Shown: positions 49,556 through 59,656 of the stretch, in pieces
Layout: each line of letters begins with the position of its first letter
Position numbering within the stretch: the first letter of the stretch is position 1
DNA from: Albimonas pacifica
Lineage (GTDB): Bacteria > Pseudomonadota > Alphaproteobacteria > Rhodobacterales > Rhodobacteraceae
Assembly (NCBI RefSeq): GCF_900113695.1
Contig: NZ_FOQH01000002.1
Coordinates: forward strand, 372,001 to 436,000
Direction of reading: 5' to 3'
Length of the DNA: 64,000 nt
Made by a program: the position numbers and the translations under genes
Notes under the pieces: model-generated
Seen by the model: the letters and a program-made list of their open reading frames with translations, nothing else
Databases searched by the model: none
Told to the model about the DNA's origin: nothing

Positions 49556-52500
49556 GCCCGCTCGACAAGCCCCCCCATGAGGCGACGCTGGCGCAGGTGC
49601 GCGCCTCCGCCCCCGGCGCCTCGGCCTGGGTGGCGGCCAACGCCGGCTCGGGCAAGACCTCGGTGCTGACGCGGCGCGTGGCGCGCCTGCTGCTGGACGG
49701 CTGCCGGCCCGAGAAGATCCTCTGCCTGACCTACACGCGCGCCGCCGCCGCCGAGATGCAGGCGCGCCTCTTCAAGCTGCTGGGCGAGTGGTCGCTGCAG
49801 AGCGACGCCACGCTGGCGACGACGCTGACCGACCTCGGCCTCCCCGGAGATCCCGACCGCCAGGCCCTGCGCCGTGCGCGAAAGCTCTTCGCCGAGGCGC
49901 TGGAGACCCCCGGCGGCCTGAAGATCCAGACGATCCACGCCTTCTGCGCCTCCCTCCTGCGCCGCTTCCCGCTGGAGTCCGGCGCTCCCCCGGGGTTCTC
50001 GGAGCTCGACGACGCCGCCCGCGCCCGGATGCTGGACGAGATCCGCGACCGCCTCGCGGCCGAGGCCGAGGCCACGCCCGACGCCCCCTTCGACGCCGCC
50101 GCCAACCGTCTCTCCGAACAGGGGCTCGAGAGCCTGACCGCCGCCATTCTCGGGGCCCGGGACCTGTTTCCCGAAAACCCCGAGCCGCTCTTGCGTGCGG
50201 CCTTCGACCTCTCCCCCGCCTCCGACTTCCGCCGCGCCGCCGAGCGGGAGATGTCGGGCATCGACGCGGACGACCTCGGCCGCCTGGTCGAGACGATGTC
50301 GAAGGGCAAGAGCACCGACGCCAAGTTCGCCGACGAGCTGCGCCCCGCCTGGCAGGCGCTGGAGGCCGCCGACGCGCTGACCGCCGCGCGCGCCGTCGAG
50401 ACCGCGCTGCACACGAAGTCGGGCGAGCCGCGCAAGCTCTCCCGCCTGCCCACCAAGGGCGTGGCCGAGGCGCATCCCTGGACGGCGGAGCTGATCGAAC
50501 AGCTCTCGGGCCAGGCGCAGGAGCTGCGCGCCCTGCGCGTCGCCCATGCCGGGTTCGACAAGGCCATGGACCTGCACCGCTACGCCCGTGCCGTGCTGGA
50601 CCTCTATGCGAAGGAGAAGGCGCGCGAAGGCGTCATCGACTTCGACGACCTGATCCGCGCGGCCGGCGCGCTGCTGACCACCTCCGAGACCGCCGCCTGG
50701 GCGCTGTGGAAGCTGGACGGCGGGCTCGATCACATCCTGATCGACGAGGCGCAGGACACCTCGCCCGCCCAATGGGCCCTGGTGCGCGCCATCGCCGAGG
50801 AGTTCCTGGCCGGCCAGGGCGCCCAGGACCGCCCCCGCACCGTCTTCGCGGTGGGCGACGAGAAGCAGTCGATCTATTCCTTCCAGGGCGCGGCCCCGCG
50901 CGAGTTCGGGCGGATGCGCGCCCATTTCCGCCAGTTTCTCGCCGCCGCCGCCGAGGCCGGCGAGGGCATCCCCCTGCAGGAATCCTCGCTCGACTACTCC
51001 TTCCGCTCGGCGCCGTCGCTGCTGGCGCTGGTCGACGCGGCCTTCGCCGACGCGGCCGCCGCCCTGACCGCGGACGCCGAGACCCCCTCCCACATCGCCT
51101 TCCACGAGCAGGCCCCCGGCCGCGTCGACCTCTGGCCCCTGCTGGAGACGCCCGAGCGCGCCGAGCCCCCCGCCTGGCACCTGCCGGTGGACGCGCTGCC
51201 GGCCCAGGCGCCCGTCCTGCGCCTCGCCGACGCCGTCGCCGCCCACGTCCAGGACCAGATCGGCGCCCCGATCCCCGACCGCGACGCGCCGGGCGGCTGG
51301 CGTCCGATGCGGGCCGGCGACGTCATCGTGCTGCTGCGCCGGCGCGGGGCGCTGGCCGGCGCCCTGGTCGACCGGCTCAAGCAGCGCGGGGTCCCGGTGG
51401 CGGGGGCCGACCGCCTGCGCCTGACCGCCTCGCTGGCGGTGCGCGACCTGCTCTCGCTGCTGCGGGTGGCGCTGGACCCCGACGACGATCTCTCCACCGC
51501 CGAGGTCCTGCGCTCCCCCCTCGGCATGGTCTCCGCCGAGGAGCTGGAGACCCTGGCCCTGACCCGCGACCGCAGCTCCCTCTCCCGCTTCCTGCGCGAG
51601 ACGTTCCCGGATCACCCCGCGGCGCGCCTGCTGACCGACGTGCTCAACGCCGCCGACTACGAGCGCCCCCACGAACTGCTGCAACGCGCCCTCGTCGGCC
51701 ACGGCGCCCGCGCCCGCATCCGCGCCCGCCTGAACCCGGAGGAGGAGGACGCCGTCGACGAGCTCCTCGCCCGCGCGCTGGCCTACGAGGCGACCGAGAC
51801 CCCCACGCTGCCGGGCTTCCTCGCCTTCATGGAGGCCTCCGAGGACCTGACCCTGAAGCGCGAGATGGACGGCGCCGGGGACGCGGTGCGGGTGATGACC
51901 GTCCACGCCGCCAAGGGGCTCGAGGCGCCCTTCGTGATCCTCGCCGACGCGGGGCCGTCGAAATCCCCGCCCGGCTCCGACGTCCTGACCCACCCCTCCG
52001 ACCCGCCCGTCGCCCTGTGGTCCTCGCCGAAAGCCGACGAGGCGCCCCCGATGACCGAGGCCAAGGCCGCGCGCGCCGAGCGGGAGGCGGACGAGTCCCT
52101 GCGCCTGCTCTACGTGGCCCTCACCCGCGCCCGCTCTCGGCTGCTGATCTGCGGCACGCTGGGCGCAAAGGCGGACCCGGAGGGGAGCTGGCACCACCGC
52201 GTCGCCGGCGCGATGCTCGACTGCGACGCGACCGAGACCCCGGCCCCCGCCTGCCTCGCCGCCGAGCCCTTCGAGACGGTCCTGACCCTCGCCGACCGCT
52301 GGACGCCGCCCGCCGAGGTCGCCGCGCCGGCCGCGGCCACGGACGACGCCGAGGGTTTCGCGCCGGCCGCGGCGCCCGCCGACCTCGGCGCCGCCGGACC
52401 CTTCCGACCGGCCCCGCCTGCCGGCGCCCGTCCGGCCTCGCTGCCCCGCGCCCGGCGCCGGGTGGCGGCGAGCGCCCTGGACCGCGAGGGCGAGGCCGCG

Positions 52501-53115
52501 GCCCCCGCGCCCCACGCCCCCTCGCCCCACGCCCCCTCGCCCCACGACCGCGAGACCGCGCGCCGCCGCGGCGACGCCATCCATCGCCTGCTGGAGGCGT
52601 TGCCGCCGCTCCCGCCCGAGGCCCGCGGGACCCGGGCCGAGGCGCTGCTCGCCGCCGCCCATCCCGAGCTCCCGCCCGAACTGCGCGCCGGCTGCGTCGA
52701 GGAGGCGCTGGCGGCCCTCGCCCACCCCGACGTCGCCCCCTGGCTCGCGCCCTCGGCGCTGGCGGAGGCGACGCTTTCGGCCGACCTGCCCGGAGACCTG
52801 CGCCTGATCGGCCGGGTCGACCGGCTGGCGGTCGAGCGCGGGCGGCTGCGCCTGCTGGACTGGAAGACCGGCCCCGCGCCCGAGACGGCGCCCGAGCCCT
52901 ACCTGCGCCAGATGGCGGCCTACCGCCACGCGCTTCAGGCGCTCCACCCCGGGGCGGAGATCGAGGCGGCCCTGTTCTGGACCGCCTCCCTCCGCCTCGA
53001 GACCCTGGCGCCGGAGGCCCTCGACGCCGCGCTCGCCCGCCTCTCCGCCGACCCGAAGGCCGACCGGCTCGCGGAGGCCGCCGACCCGCCCAACCCCGCA
53101 GCCGAGCCTGCCTGA
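49552..53115 (+). CDS. addA: Double-strand break repair helicase/nuclease AddA
   Basis: The 1187-residue product is the UvrD-like helicase and nuclease subunit. [23 protein letters not shown] has Walker A (Lys35); [54 protein letters not shown] (motif II), [15 protein letters not shown] (III), [19 protein letters not shown] (V) and [16 protein letters not shown] (VI) follow in order. The C-terminal nuclease reads [14 protein letters not shown] and [13 protein letters not shown] Pro/Ala-rich hinge at about 920-1000 precedes the nuclease. It acts with AddB to resect double-strand breaks for RecA loading. Confidence 0.95.
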   Translation: MSPLDKPPHEATLAQVRASAPGASAWVAANAGSGKTSVLTRRVARLLLDGCRPEKILCLTYTRAAAAEMQARLFKLLGEWSLQSDATLATTLTDLGLPGDPDRQALRRARKLFAEALETPGGLKIQTIHAFCASLLRRFPLESGAPPGFSELDDAARARMLDEIRDRLAAEAEATPDAPFDAAANRLSEQGLESLTAAILGARDLFPENPEPLLRAAFDLSPASDFRRAAEREMSGIDADDLGRLVETMSKGKSTDAKFADELRPAWQALEAADALTAARAVETALHTKSGEPRKLSRLPTKGVAEAHPWTAELIEQLSGQAQELRALRVAHAGFDKAMDLHRYARAVLDLYAKEKAREGVIDFDDLIRAAGALLTTSETAAWALWKLDGGLDHILIDEAQDTSPAQWALVRAIAEEFLAGQGAQDRPRTVFAVGDEKQSIYSFQGAAPREFGRMRAHFRQFLAAAAEAGEGIPLQESSLDYSFRSAPSLLALVDAAFADAAAALTADAETPSHIAFHEQAPGRVDLWPLLETPERAEPPAWHLPVDALPAQAPVLRLADAVAAHVQDQIGAPIPDRDAPGGWRPMRAGDVIVLLRRRGALAGALVDRLKQRGVPVAGADRLRLTASLAVRDLLSLLRVALDPDDDLSTAEVLRSPLGMVSAEELETLALTRDRSSLSRFLRETFPDHPAARLLTDVLNAADYERPHELLQRALVGHGARARIRARLNPEEEDAVDELLARALAYEATETPTLPGFLAFMEASEDLTLKREMDGAGDAVRVMTVHAAKGLEAPFVILADAGPSKSPPGSDVLTHPSDPPVALWSSPKADEAPPMTEAKAARAEREADESLRLLYVALTRARSRLLICGTLGAKADPEGSWHHRVAGAMLDCDATETPAPACLAAEPFETVLTLADRWTPPAEVAAPAAATDDAEGFAPAAAPADLGAAGPFRPAPPAGARPASLPRARRRVAASALDREGEAAAPAPHAPSPHAPSPHDRETARRRGDAIHRLLEALPPLPPEARGTRAEALLAAAHPELPPELRAGCVEEALAALAHPDVAPWLAPSALAEATLSADLPGDLRLIGRVDRLAVERGRLRLLDWKTGPAPETAPEPYLRQMAAYRHALQALHPGAEIEAALFWTASLRLETLAPEALDAALARLSADPKADRLAEAADPPNPAAEPA

Positions 53116-53315
53116 GGCCGGGCGCGGGTCTCGCCCCGCCCCCCGACCCGCCCCCCCGACCCGCCCCCCGACCCGCCCCCGACCTGCTGCGGCGCGACGC
53201 AGCCGGACGCGCCGGCAGGGCGTCTCCGGCCCCCGCCGCCCGCCCCCTGCATCCGGCGCCGTGGCGCCGCGGAGACCCCATATCTGCGCCCTGCCGCCCC
53301 GGCGCATGCGCGATC

Positions 53316-53344
53316 TTGACCCGTCCGCCCCGCCTACCTAGCTT
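53316..53344 (+). promoter_or_regulatory. Candidate trxA promoter
   Basis: TTGACC (53316-53321), 17-base spacer, TAGCTT (53339-53344), 53 bases before the trxA ATG. The -35 matches consensus in five of six positions. It would free trxA from the addBA transcript. Confidence 0.55.
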
Positions 53345-53396
53345 CAACCCTCCCGGCGCCGGACCTCCGGACGCCGCCGAATTCAGGAGAGCGACC

Positions 53397-53717
53397 ATGG
53401 GCACGACCCCCGTGACCGACGCCACCTTCGAGAGCGACGTCATCGCGTCCGACACCCCCGTGGTGGTGGACTTCTGGGCCGAGTGGTGCGGCCCGTGCAA
53501 GCAGATCGGCCCCTCGCTGGAGGAGCTGGCGGGCGAGCTCGACGGCAAGGTCAAGATCGTCAAGCTGAACGTCGACGAGAACCCCAACGCCGCCTCGCGC
53601 TACGGCGTGCGCGGCATCCCCACGCTGCTGGTCTTCAAGAACGGGGCCGTGGCCTCGTCCAAGGTCGGCGCGGCGCCCAAGTCGGCGCTCAAGCAGTGGA
53701 TCGAAGGCGCCCTGTGA
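53397..53717 (+). CDS. trxA: Thioredoxin 1
   Basis: The 106-residue product is a cytoplasmic thioredoxin with active site WCGPC (Cys31, Cys34), VVVDFWAEW before it, KLNVDENP, cis-Pro segment [12 protein letters not shown]. It reduces disulfides in ribonucleotide reductase and many other proteins with NADPH via thioredoxin reductase. ATG 53397 follows AGGAGAGCG. The trxA position after addA is typical for alphaproteobacteria. A promoter of its own is readable upstream. Confidence 0.95.
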   Translation: MGTTPVTDATFESDVIASDTPVVVDFWAEWCGPCKQIGPSLEELAGELDGKVKIVKLNVDENPNAASRYGVRGIPTLLVFKNGAVASSKVGAAPKSALKQWIEGAL

Positions 53718-53739
53718 CGCCTGCGGGAGGGCTTGCGCC

Positions 53740-54615
53740 ATGATCGGGTTCAAGCCCTCCCTCCCCCCGCCCGAGACGCCGCTGGACCGTCCCGGCCTCT
53801 CGGACTGGACCGAGGCCTACGACAATTCCGGCCACATCCCCGATGCGGCCGCCTTCCTCGAAGCCTGGCCCCGCGACGCCGCCGCCTTCCGCGCGGCGCT
53901 GGGGCCGAGGGCGCACCTCGACCTGCCCTACCGCGGCGGCCTGAGCGACCCCGAGCGCGAGCGGCTGGACCTGTTCCTGCCCGAGGGCGAGCCCCGCGGC
54001 CTCGCCGTCTTCGTGCACGGCGGCTACTGGCTGCGCTTCGGGCGCGAGATCTGGTCCCACCTCGCCGCCGGGGCCGTCGCGCGCGGCTGGGCGGTGGCGA
54101 TGCCCTCCTACACGCTGGCGCCGCGCGCCCGGATCTCCGCGATGGTCCCCCAGGTCGCGCGCGCGGTGGAGGAGGCGGCCCGCCTCGTCCCCGGCCCGAT
54201 CGCGCTCGCCGGCCACTCCGCCGGCGGCCATCTCGTCTCGCGCCTGGTCTGCGCGGGCTCGGCGCTGTCGCCCGAGGCCGCCTCGCGCCTCGTGCGCACG
54301 GTCTCGATCTCCGGCCTGCACGACCTGCGCCCGCTGCGCTTCACGGCGATGAACGAGAGCCTTGGCCTCGACGCCGCCGAGGCCGCGGCCGAGAGCGCGG
54401 CCCTCCACGCGCCCGCCCCCGGCGCCCGCCTCGCGGCCTGGGTCGGGGCGGAGGAGCGGCCCGAGTTCCTGCGCCAGTCGACGATGATCGCGGCGATGTG
54501 GGGCGGGCTCGCCGAGACCCGCCTCGTGGTCGATCCCGGCCGCCACCACTTCGACGTGATCGCCCCGCTCGCCGAGGCCGACAGCCCCCTGACGCAGACC
54601 CTCGCGGACTGGTAG
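53740..54615 (+). CDS. Alpha/beta hydrolase, kynurenine-formamidase/BD-FAE-like
   Basis: The 291-residue product has FVHGGYWLRFG (oxyanion HGGYW, 93-97), LAGHSAGGHLVSRL (nucleophile Ser160), and the late acid/base region TRLVVDPGRHHFDVI. The HGGYW and short loop are characteristic of the HGG-type formamidases/carboxylesterases such as bacterial kynurenine formamidase-like proteins, which are distinct from the cyclase-like KynB. No kyn genes are adjacent, so substrate remains open. No signal peptide. It begins 22 bases after trxA and is followed by the Lrp-like gene. Confidence 0.8.
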   Translation: MIGFKPSLPPPETPLDRPGLSDWTEAYDNSGHIPDAAAFLEAWPRDAAAFRAALGPRAHLDLPYRGGLSDPERERLDLFLPEGEPRGLAVFVHGGYWLRFGREIWSHLAAGAVARGWAVAMPSYTLAPRARISAMVPQVARAVEEAARLVPGPIALAGHSAGGHLVSRLVCAGSALSPEAASRLVRTVSISGLHDLRPLRFTAMNESLGLDAAEAAAESAALHAPAPGARLAAWVGAEERPEFLRQSTMIAAMWGGLAETRLVVDPGRHHFDVIAPLAEADSPLTQTLADW

Positions 54616-54648
54616 ACCGGGGGGCAGACCCGCACCCGGAGGACCCCC

Positions 54649-54885
54649 ATGCAGTGCTTTTTCGTGCAGCTGAAGACCAGGCTCGGCCGCGCCTACGACG
54701 TCGCCGACGCGCTGGCCCGGCGCGAGCTCGCCTCCGAGGTCTATTCCACCTCCGGCGAATACGACCTGCTGGCCAAGTTCTATGTCGAGGACGACGTCGA
54801 CGTGGGCCATTTCGTGAACCAGAACCTGCACGACATCGACGGCATCGAGCGGACCTACACCACCCTGACCTTCAAGGCGTTCTGA
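54649..54885 (+). CDS. Stand-alone Lrp/AsnC ligand-binding (RAM) domain
   Basis: The 78-residue product consists only of the alpha/beta effector-binding domain of Lrp/AsnC regulators: MQCFFVQLKTRLGRAYDVADALARRELASEVYSTSGEYDLLAKFYVEDDVDVGHFVNQNLHDIDGIERTYTTLTFKAF. There is no helix-turn-helix, so it cannot bind DNA by itself. Such stand-alone RAM proteins assemble into decamer-like discs binding amino acids and may modulate full-length Lrp proteins. ATG 54649 follows CCGGAGGA. It is widespread in alphaproteobacteria at this size. Confidence 0.85.
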   Translation: MQCFFVQLKTRLGRAYDVADALARRELASEVYSTSGEYDLLAKFYVEDDVDVGHFVNQNLHDIDGIERTYTTLTFKAF

Positions 54886-54957
54886 GGGGCGGCCGGGCTG
54901 CCGCCACGGCGCGTCGCCCGCCCCCGAATTTCCCTCCCGAAACCGTCGCGCAGGGCG

Positions 54958-54986
54958 TTGACACCCCCTCCGCCGGGGGATAATCA
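54958..54986 (+). promoter_or_regulatory. Promoter of the tRNA-Val gene
   Basis: TTGACA (54958-54963, full consensus) with GATAAT at 54979-54984 (15-base spacer) or TAATCA at 54981-54986 (17-base spacer), 14 to 20 bases before the tRNA 5' end. The best -35 match in the window, as expected for a stable RNA. Confidence 0.75.
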
Positions 54987-54999
54987 CCCGCCTCGTGAC

Positions 55000-55074
55000 G
55001 GGCGCGTAGCTCAGTGGGAGAGCACTACGTTGACATCGTAGGGGTCGCTGGTTCAATCCCAGCCGCGCCCACCA
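55000..55074 (+). tRNA. tRNA-Val(GAC)
   Basis: A 75-base cloverleaf including an encoded CCA end (55072-55074). Acceptor stem GGGCGCG (55000-55006) pairs with CGCGCCC (55064-55070); discriminator A55071; D arm around TAGCTCAGTGGGAGAGC; anticodon stem CTACG/CGTAG with loop TTGACAT, anticodon GAC at 55032-55034; T arm with GGTTCAATCCC. It decodes GUC/GUU codons of valine. The gene is single, between the Lrp-like gene and the chemoreceptor gene. I see no repeat of its 3' end nearby that would suggest an integrated element. Confidence 0.96.
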
Positions 55075-55197
55075 TCACACCCCCCTCCGCCGACGGACCG
55101 GCCCCTGCGCAGGGCCCCCTTTCCGGGCGGCGGGTTAATCAAGCCTCAACATCCGCCGTGTACCTCCGCCCCACCTGTCGGTCGCGCGGAGTGCGTC

Positions 55198-57486
55198 ATG
55201 TCGCTTGAGAACCTGCCTGCGGGACGAAAGATCCTTCTCGTGTTCGCGGCCCTTTTCGGGATCGCCGCCGCCTTCCTGGCGGCCACCGCGGGCGCCGGGC
55301 GGATGGCCGCGGGCAGCGGGCTGACGGTGGGGGAGGCGCTGGCCCCCCTCGCCGACACGGCGTCGGGGATCAAGCTGCAGGGCGCCCTCGCCCGCATGGA
55401 GATGCAGGCGATCGCCGCCGGCGACGCCGACGGCTCCCTCGACGACTTCGAACAGCGGCTGGAGGAGGCGCGCGGCCACGCCCGCACGCTGCTCGACGGG
55501 ACGGGGACCGGGGACGCGCGCGTGCCGCCCTCCGACTCCCCCGCCGTGCGCGAGGCCGCGGGCGAGGTGCTGGCCCAGGCCGACCTGCTGCTCGCCGCCG
55601 GGCGCGCCCGCCACGACCTGCTCGCCGCGCGCACCGGCGTGGGCAGCGGCGCGGACGAGGAATTCGACGGCCTCTACGACCGCCTGATCGAGGGGACGGA
55701 GGGGGCGGTGGCCCTCGCCGGCGCCGACGGCGAGGCTCAGCGCCGCCTCGGCGAGGCGCGCCGCCTGATCGCTCACGGCCACCTGCTGGTCGAGGAGGTG
55801 CTGGGCGGCGACGCGGGCGAGGACATGGGCGAGGCGCTGGAGGCTTTCGCCCGCGCCCGGACCCTGCTGGGCGAGGTTCCCGCCCTCGTGCCCGCCGCCG
55901 CCGCCGCGCTGGCCCCGCTCGCGGAGGCCGTGACCCGCTTCTCCGCCCTCGCCGAGACCCGGCGCGCGGACGGCCTCGCCCAGGCGCGCGAGGACGCCGC
56001 GACGCTGGCCGCCTTCGACGCCGCGCACGCGCGGTTCAAGGCCGCCGCCGACCGGGCCGACCGCGAGATCCACGAGGCCATGCAGGAGGGTCTCGCCGAA
56101 CTGCGCGCCAACGAGCGCCTCGCCACCCTCCTGCCGGCGGCGGCGCTGCTGGCGCTGGGGGCGTCCTCGCTGCTCGCCTGGCGCTGGCTGACGCGGATCA
56201 TCGGCGGCCGCCTGCAGGACCTGGCCGAGACGCTGCGCCGGGTGAACGCGGGCGACCTCGACGCGCCCCCGCCCGCCTGGCGCTCCACCGACGAGGTGGG
56301 GGAACTGCGCGACGGGCTCGAAGCCTTCCGCAAGGCCCAGGCCGACCGCGCCCGGATGGAGGCCGAGACCCGCGCCCGCGAGCAGGAGGCGACGCTGCGC
56401 GCGGAGCAGTCCGCCCGGCTCAACGCCCGCCTGTCCGATCTCGCCGAGGCGGCGGCGAAGGGCGACCTCTCCCGCCGGCTCGGCGCCGGGCACGGCGCGG
56501 CCGAGCTCGACCGGCTCGCCGCCGACGTCGACCGGCTGATGGCCGCGGTCTCGCAGGCGGTCTCGGCCGTCGGGGGGGCGCTGGCGGCGCTGGCGCAGGG
56601 GGACCTCTCGCGCGGGATGCCCGGGCGCTTCGACGGCGCCTTCGCGACGCTGGCGGCCGACGCGCAGCGCGCCGGCGCCAATCTCTCCGAGATGCTGGGC
56701 GAGGTGCGCGCGCGCGCCGGCCGCGCAGGCGCGGAGACCTCGACCCTTGCGCAGGACAGCCGCGAGCTCGCCTCGCGGGCCGAATCCCAGGCCGCCGCGC
56801 TGGAGCAGACCTCCGCCGCGGCCGAGGAGATGTCGGCCCGCGTGAAGTCCACCGCCGAGCGCTCCGGCGCCGCCGCCGGAGACGCGCGCCTGGCCGAGAG
56901 CCGGGCGGAGGAGGGGCGCGCCGTGGTGGTCCGTTCCTCCGAGGCGATCCGGGCGATCCGCGACAGTTCCGGCCGGATGGCGGAGATCGTGGGGGTGATC
57001 GACTCGATCGCTTTCCAGACCAACCTGCTGGCCTTGAACGCCGCGGTGGAGGCGGCGCGTGCGGGCGAGGCCGGCAAGGGCTTCGCCGTGGTCGCGGCCG
57101 AGGTCCGCACGCTGGCCCAGCGCAGCGCCGAGGCCGCCCGCGACATCGGCCGGCTGATCGAGGATTCGGGCGCCAAGGTCGAGCAGGGCGTGACCCTCTC
57201 CGAAGATGTCGACGGCGCCCTCAACGGCATCCTGGAGGTGATCACCCGCCTCAGCGGCGCCATCGCCGAGATCAGCGACGAGAACCGCCAGCTCTCCGCC
57301 GCCGTCTCCGAGACGACGGCGGTGCTGCGCGCGCTCGACGACGACACGCAGCGCAACTCCGCCGCCGCCGAGCGGACGGCCGCCGCGGCTGCGGCGCTCG
57401 ACGGACTGATGAGCGAGGTCGACGAGCTCACCGCCCGCTTCCACCTCGCCCCCTCCGCCGCCCCCTCCGCCGCCAGAGCCGCCTGA
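55198..57486 (+). CDS. Methyl-accepting chemotaxis protein
   Basis: The 762-residue product is a membrane chemoreceptor. TM1 about 11-33; periplasmic helical ligand region about 34-310, with no recognised PAS/Cache signature; TM2 about 312-336; HAMP about 337-390 ([15 protein letters not shown]) and a second HAMP-like unit about 420-500 ([15 protein letters not shown]); cytoplasmic signalling coiled coil about 505-745 with the hairpin tip [36 protein letters not shown] around residues 600-635. [12 protein letters not shown] is a methylation helix. There is no CheR-binding pentapeptide. No chemotaxis operon is nearby. Ligand is unknown. ATG 55198, just after GTGCGTC; spacing and context support it. 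Confidence 0.92.
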   Translation: MSLENLPAGRKILLVFAALFGIAAAFLAATAGAGRMAAGSGLTVGEALAPLADTASGIKLQGALARMEMQAIAAGDADGSLDDFEQRLEEARGHARTLLDGTGTGDARVPPSDSPAVREAAGEVLAQADLLLAAGRARHDLLAARTGVGSGADEEFDGLYDRLIEGTEGAVALAGADGEAQRRLGEARRLIAHGHLLVEEVLGGDAGEDMGEALEAFARARTLLGEVPALVPAAAAALAPLAEAVTRFSALAETRRADGLAQAREDAATLAAFDAAHARFKAAADRADREIHEAMQEGLAELRANERLATLLPAAALLALGASSLLAWRWLTRIIGGRLQDLAETLRRVNAGDLDAPPPAWRSTDEVGELRDGLEAFRKAQADRARMEAETRAREQEATLRAEQSARLNARLSDLAEAAAKGDLSRRLGAGHGAAELDRLAADVDRLMAAVSQAVSAVGGALAALAQGDLSRGMPGRFDGAFATLAADAQRAGANLSEMLGEVRARAGRAGAETSTLAQDSRELASRAESQAAALEQTSAAAEEMSARVKSTAERSGAAAGDARLAESRAEEGRAVVVRSSEAIRAIRDSSGRMAEIVGVIDSIAFQTNLLALNAAVEAARAGEAGKGFAVVAAEVRTLAQRSAEAARDIGRLIEDSGAKVEQGVTLSEDVDGALNGILEVITRLSGAIAEISDENRQLSAAVSETTAVLRALDDDTQRNSAAAERTAAAAAALDGLMSEVDELTARFHLAPSAAPSAARAA

Positions 57487-57690
57487 GCGCCGCCGCCCCG
57501 GGGCGGGGGAGGCCGCCCGGCCTGGGGGCCGTCCGACGCCGGGGGGCGGCGAGCCCCGGACGCCGATGCCGGACGCCGCCCGAACTCGGGGGGCGTGACG
57601 CATGGGCGCCTGCGACCGGGGCGCCCCGGCCCGGCCAGTCCGGGACGCGGCGGAGACCCGGGAGGGGCGCGGCGTGCCCGCGGGCGGTCG

Positions 57691-59493
57691 TCAGACCTGC
57701 ATCACATAGGTTCCGGGCGCGTCGCAGAGCGGGGCGAGGCCGGTCTCCGGGCGCCCCATCGGCGGCGGGGCGGCCTGCGCTCCGGCGCGGGCGGAGAGCC
57801 AGTCGAACCAGGCGGGCCACCAGCTTCCCTCGCGCGTCGCCGCGGCCTCCAGCCACTCGTCCGGCGTCCGCCAGGGCGCGTGGGCGGGGGTGGTCAGCAG
57901 CCGGAACCGGCGATGCGGATGGCCGGGCTCGGAGACGATGCCGGCGTTGTGCCCGCCCGAGGTCAGGGCGAAGGTCACCTCCGCGTCGAACAGCAGATGC
58001 GCCTTGTAGACCGAGCGCCAGGGCGCCACGTGGTCGGTCTCGGTCCCCACCGCGAACACCGGCTGGCGGATGTCCGACAGCGCCACCGCCGCCCCGTCGA
58101 CCTCGTAACGTCCTGCCGAGAGACTGTTTTCCAGGAACAGCCGGCGCAGATACTCGGAATGCATCCGGCAGGGCATCCGCGTCGCGTCCGCGTTCCAGGC
58201 CATCAGGTCCGAGGAGGGCGCGCGCTCGCCCATCAGGTATTCGCGCACGATCCGCGACCACACCAGGTCGTTCGAGCGCAGGATCTGGAAGGCGCCGGCC
58301 ATCTGCCGGCTCTCCAGCACGCCCTGCTCCCACATCATGTCCTCGAGGAACGCGATCTGGCTGTCGTTGATGAACAGCATCAGCTCGCCCGCTTCCGAGA
58401 AATCCGCCTGCGCCGCCAGCAGCGTCAGCGAGCCCAGCCGCCGGTCCCCGTCCCGCGCCATCGCCGCCGCCGTCAGCGTCAGCAGCGTCCCGCCCAGGCA
58501 GTAGCCGCAGGCGTGGGCCTGCTCCGCCCCGGTGATCTCCAGCGCCGCCTCCAGCGCCGCCAGCAGCCCCTCGCGCCGGTAGTCGTCCATGCCGAGATCC
58601 CGGTCCGAGGCCGTCGGGTTCAGCCACGAGATCGCGAAGACCGTGAAGCCCCGATCCACCAGATGCCGGATCAGAGAGTTTTCCGGCCGCAGGTCGAGGA
58701 TGTAGTATTTCATGATCCAGGCCGGGACGATCAGCACCGGCTCGGCCTGCACGGTCGGGGTCGTGGGCGCGTACTGGATCAACTCCATCAGCCGCGTGCG
58801 CAGGACCACCTTGCCGGGCGTGACCGCCACCTGCTCGCCGGGGGTGAAGGCCGGATCGCGGGGCGCGGGGCGGCCGGAGAGCACCCGCTCGAAGTCCTCC
58901 TGCCAGTTGCGGAACCCCTGCACGAGGTTGCGCCCGCCGGTCTCGCGCGTGCGCTCCAGCACCTCGGGGTTGGTCCAGAAGAAGTTGGCCGGCGAGACGA
59001 CGTCGAGCATCTGGCGCGCGGCGAAGGCGACGGCCCGCTCATGGGCCGGCGTCACGCCGCGCACGTCGGTGGTGGCGTTCCACCACCACTGCTGGGTCAG
59101 CAGGAAGGCCTGGTGGATCGCATTGAACGGCGGCCGGCGCCAGCCGGGCGCGTCGAAGCGGCGGTCGTGCTCGAGCGGCGCGATGCAGAGCTCGCCCTGG
59201 CCGCCGGCCATCGCGCAGGCGGCCATGTAGCGCTGCAGCTTCAGGGTCTTGCGCAGCGCCTTGTCGACCAGCAGCATTCGCTTGCCGGGGGAGGCGGCGA
59301 GATGCACGGCCCAGTCGGACCAGATCGCGAGCAGGGCGGCGGGCGACAGCCCCAGGGTCGCGCGCGCCAGCAGGGCGTGGAGCGCGCGGTCGAAGACCTC
59401 GCCCAGGGCCTCGGCGGCGGGCGAGGTCTCGGGCTCGGCCGGGCGCGGCGGCGCCGGGCGGCGGCGGCGGCGGGCGATGGAATCAGGCTTCAT
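57691..59493 (-). CDS. phaC: Class I poly(3-hydroxyalkanoate) synthase
   Basis: The 600-residue product polymerises 3-hydroxyacyl-CoA to PHA on granules. Lipase-like box GYCLGG has nucleophile Cys332; Asp487 (GTETDHVAPW) and His515 (TSGGHNAGIV) complete the triad, in positions like those of the R. eutropha enzyme. N-terminal segment with PPFNAIHQAFLLTQQWWWNA and VSPANFFWTNPEVL is class I. ATG 59493 follows AGGAGG. The usual partners phaA/phaB, phasin, phaR and phaZ are not adjacent. Divergent from the yhiI-like operon; a candidate PhaR-type site lies 88 bases upstream. Confidence 0.94.
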   Translation of the reverse strand: MKPDSIARRRRRPAPPRPAEPETSPAAEALGEVFDRALHALLARATLGLSPAALLAIWSDWAVHLAASPGKRMLLVDKALRKTLKLQRYMAACAMAGGQGELCIAPLEHDRRFDAPGWRRPPFNAIHQAFLLTQQWWWNATTDVRGVTPAHERAVAFAARQMLDVVSPANFFWTNPEVLERTRETGGRNLVQGFRNWQEDFERVLSGRPAPRDPAFTPGEQVAVTPGKVVLRTRLMELIQYAPTTPTVQAEPVLIVPAWIMKYYILDLRPENSLIRHLVDRGFTVFAISWLNPTASDRDLGMDDYRREGLLAALEAALEITGAEQAHACGYCLGGTLLTLTAAAMARDGDRRLGSLTLLAAQADFSEAGELMLFINDSQIAFLEDMMWEQGVLESRQMAGAFQILRSNDLVWSRIVREYLMGERAPSSDLMAWNADATRMPCRMHSEYLRRLFLENSLSAGRYEVDGAAVALSDIRQPVFAVGTETDHVAPWRSVYKAHLLFDAEVTFALTSGGHNAGIVSEPGHPHRRFRLLTTPAHAPWRTPDEWLEAAATREGSWWPAWFDWLSARAGAQAAPPPMGRPETGLAPLCDAPGTYVMQV

Positions 59494-59580
59494 CTCGACC
59501 TCCTGGCCGGTGCGACATGGGGCCGACATGCCCTTTCAGAAGGGCGCGCGCCTTGATGCACCGCAATGCGACCTGCCGCG

Positions 59581-59591
59581 CTGCTGGGCAG
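59581..59591. promoter_or_regulatory. Candidate PhaR-type operator upstream of phaC
   Basis: CTGC-TGG-GCAG fits the CTGC-N3-GCAG pattern that I recall for PhaR sites in alphaproteobacteria such as Paracoccus. It lies in the 163-base divergent spacer, 88 bases upstream of the phaC ATG. A small hairpin (GCCCTT-TCAG-AAGGGC, 59530-59545) lies in the phaC leader. Confidence 0.45.
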
Positions 59592-59656
59592 ATTGCGCCC
59601 GAAGCCCCCGCCGGCGACGGCCGGGCGGGGGCGTCCAGCAAGACGGGAGCGGACGG

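Noticed and set aside
53141..53180. CGACCCGCCCCC-like repeats after addA as a CRISPR or functional array
   Set aside because: Units are short, directly adjacent and irregular, with no spacers; simple sequence drift in GC-rich DNA.
49501..53307. Minus-strand open frame over 1200 codons opposite addA
   Set aside because: Low-complexity Gly/Arg/Gln-rich translation without motifs; addA on the plus strand is unambiguous.
55000..55074. tRNA-Val as an integration site for a mobile element
   Set aside because: No integrase, no repeat of the tRNA 3' end, and the downstream gene is an ordinary chemoreceptor.
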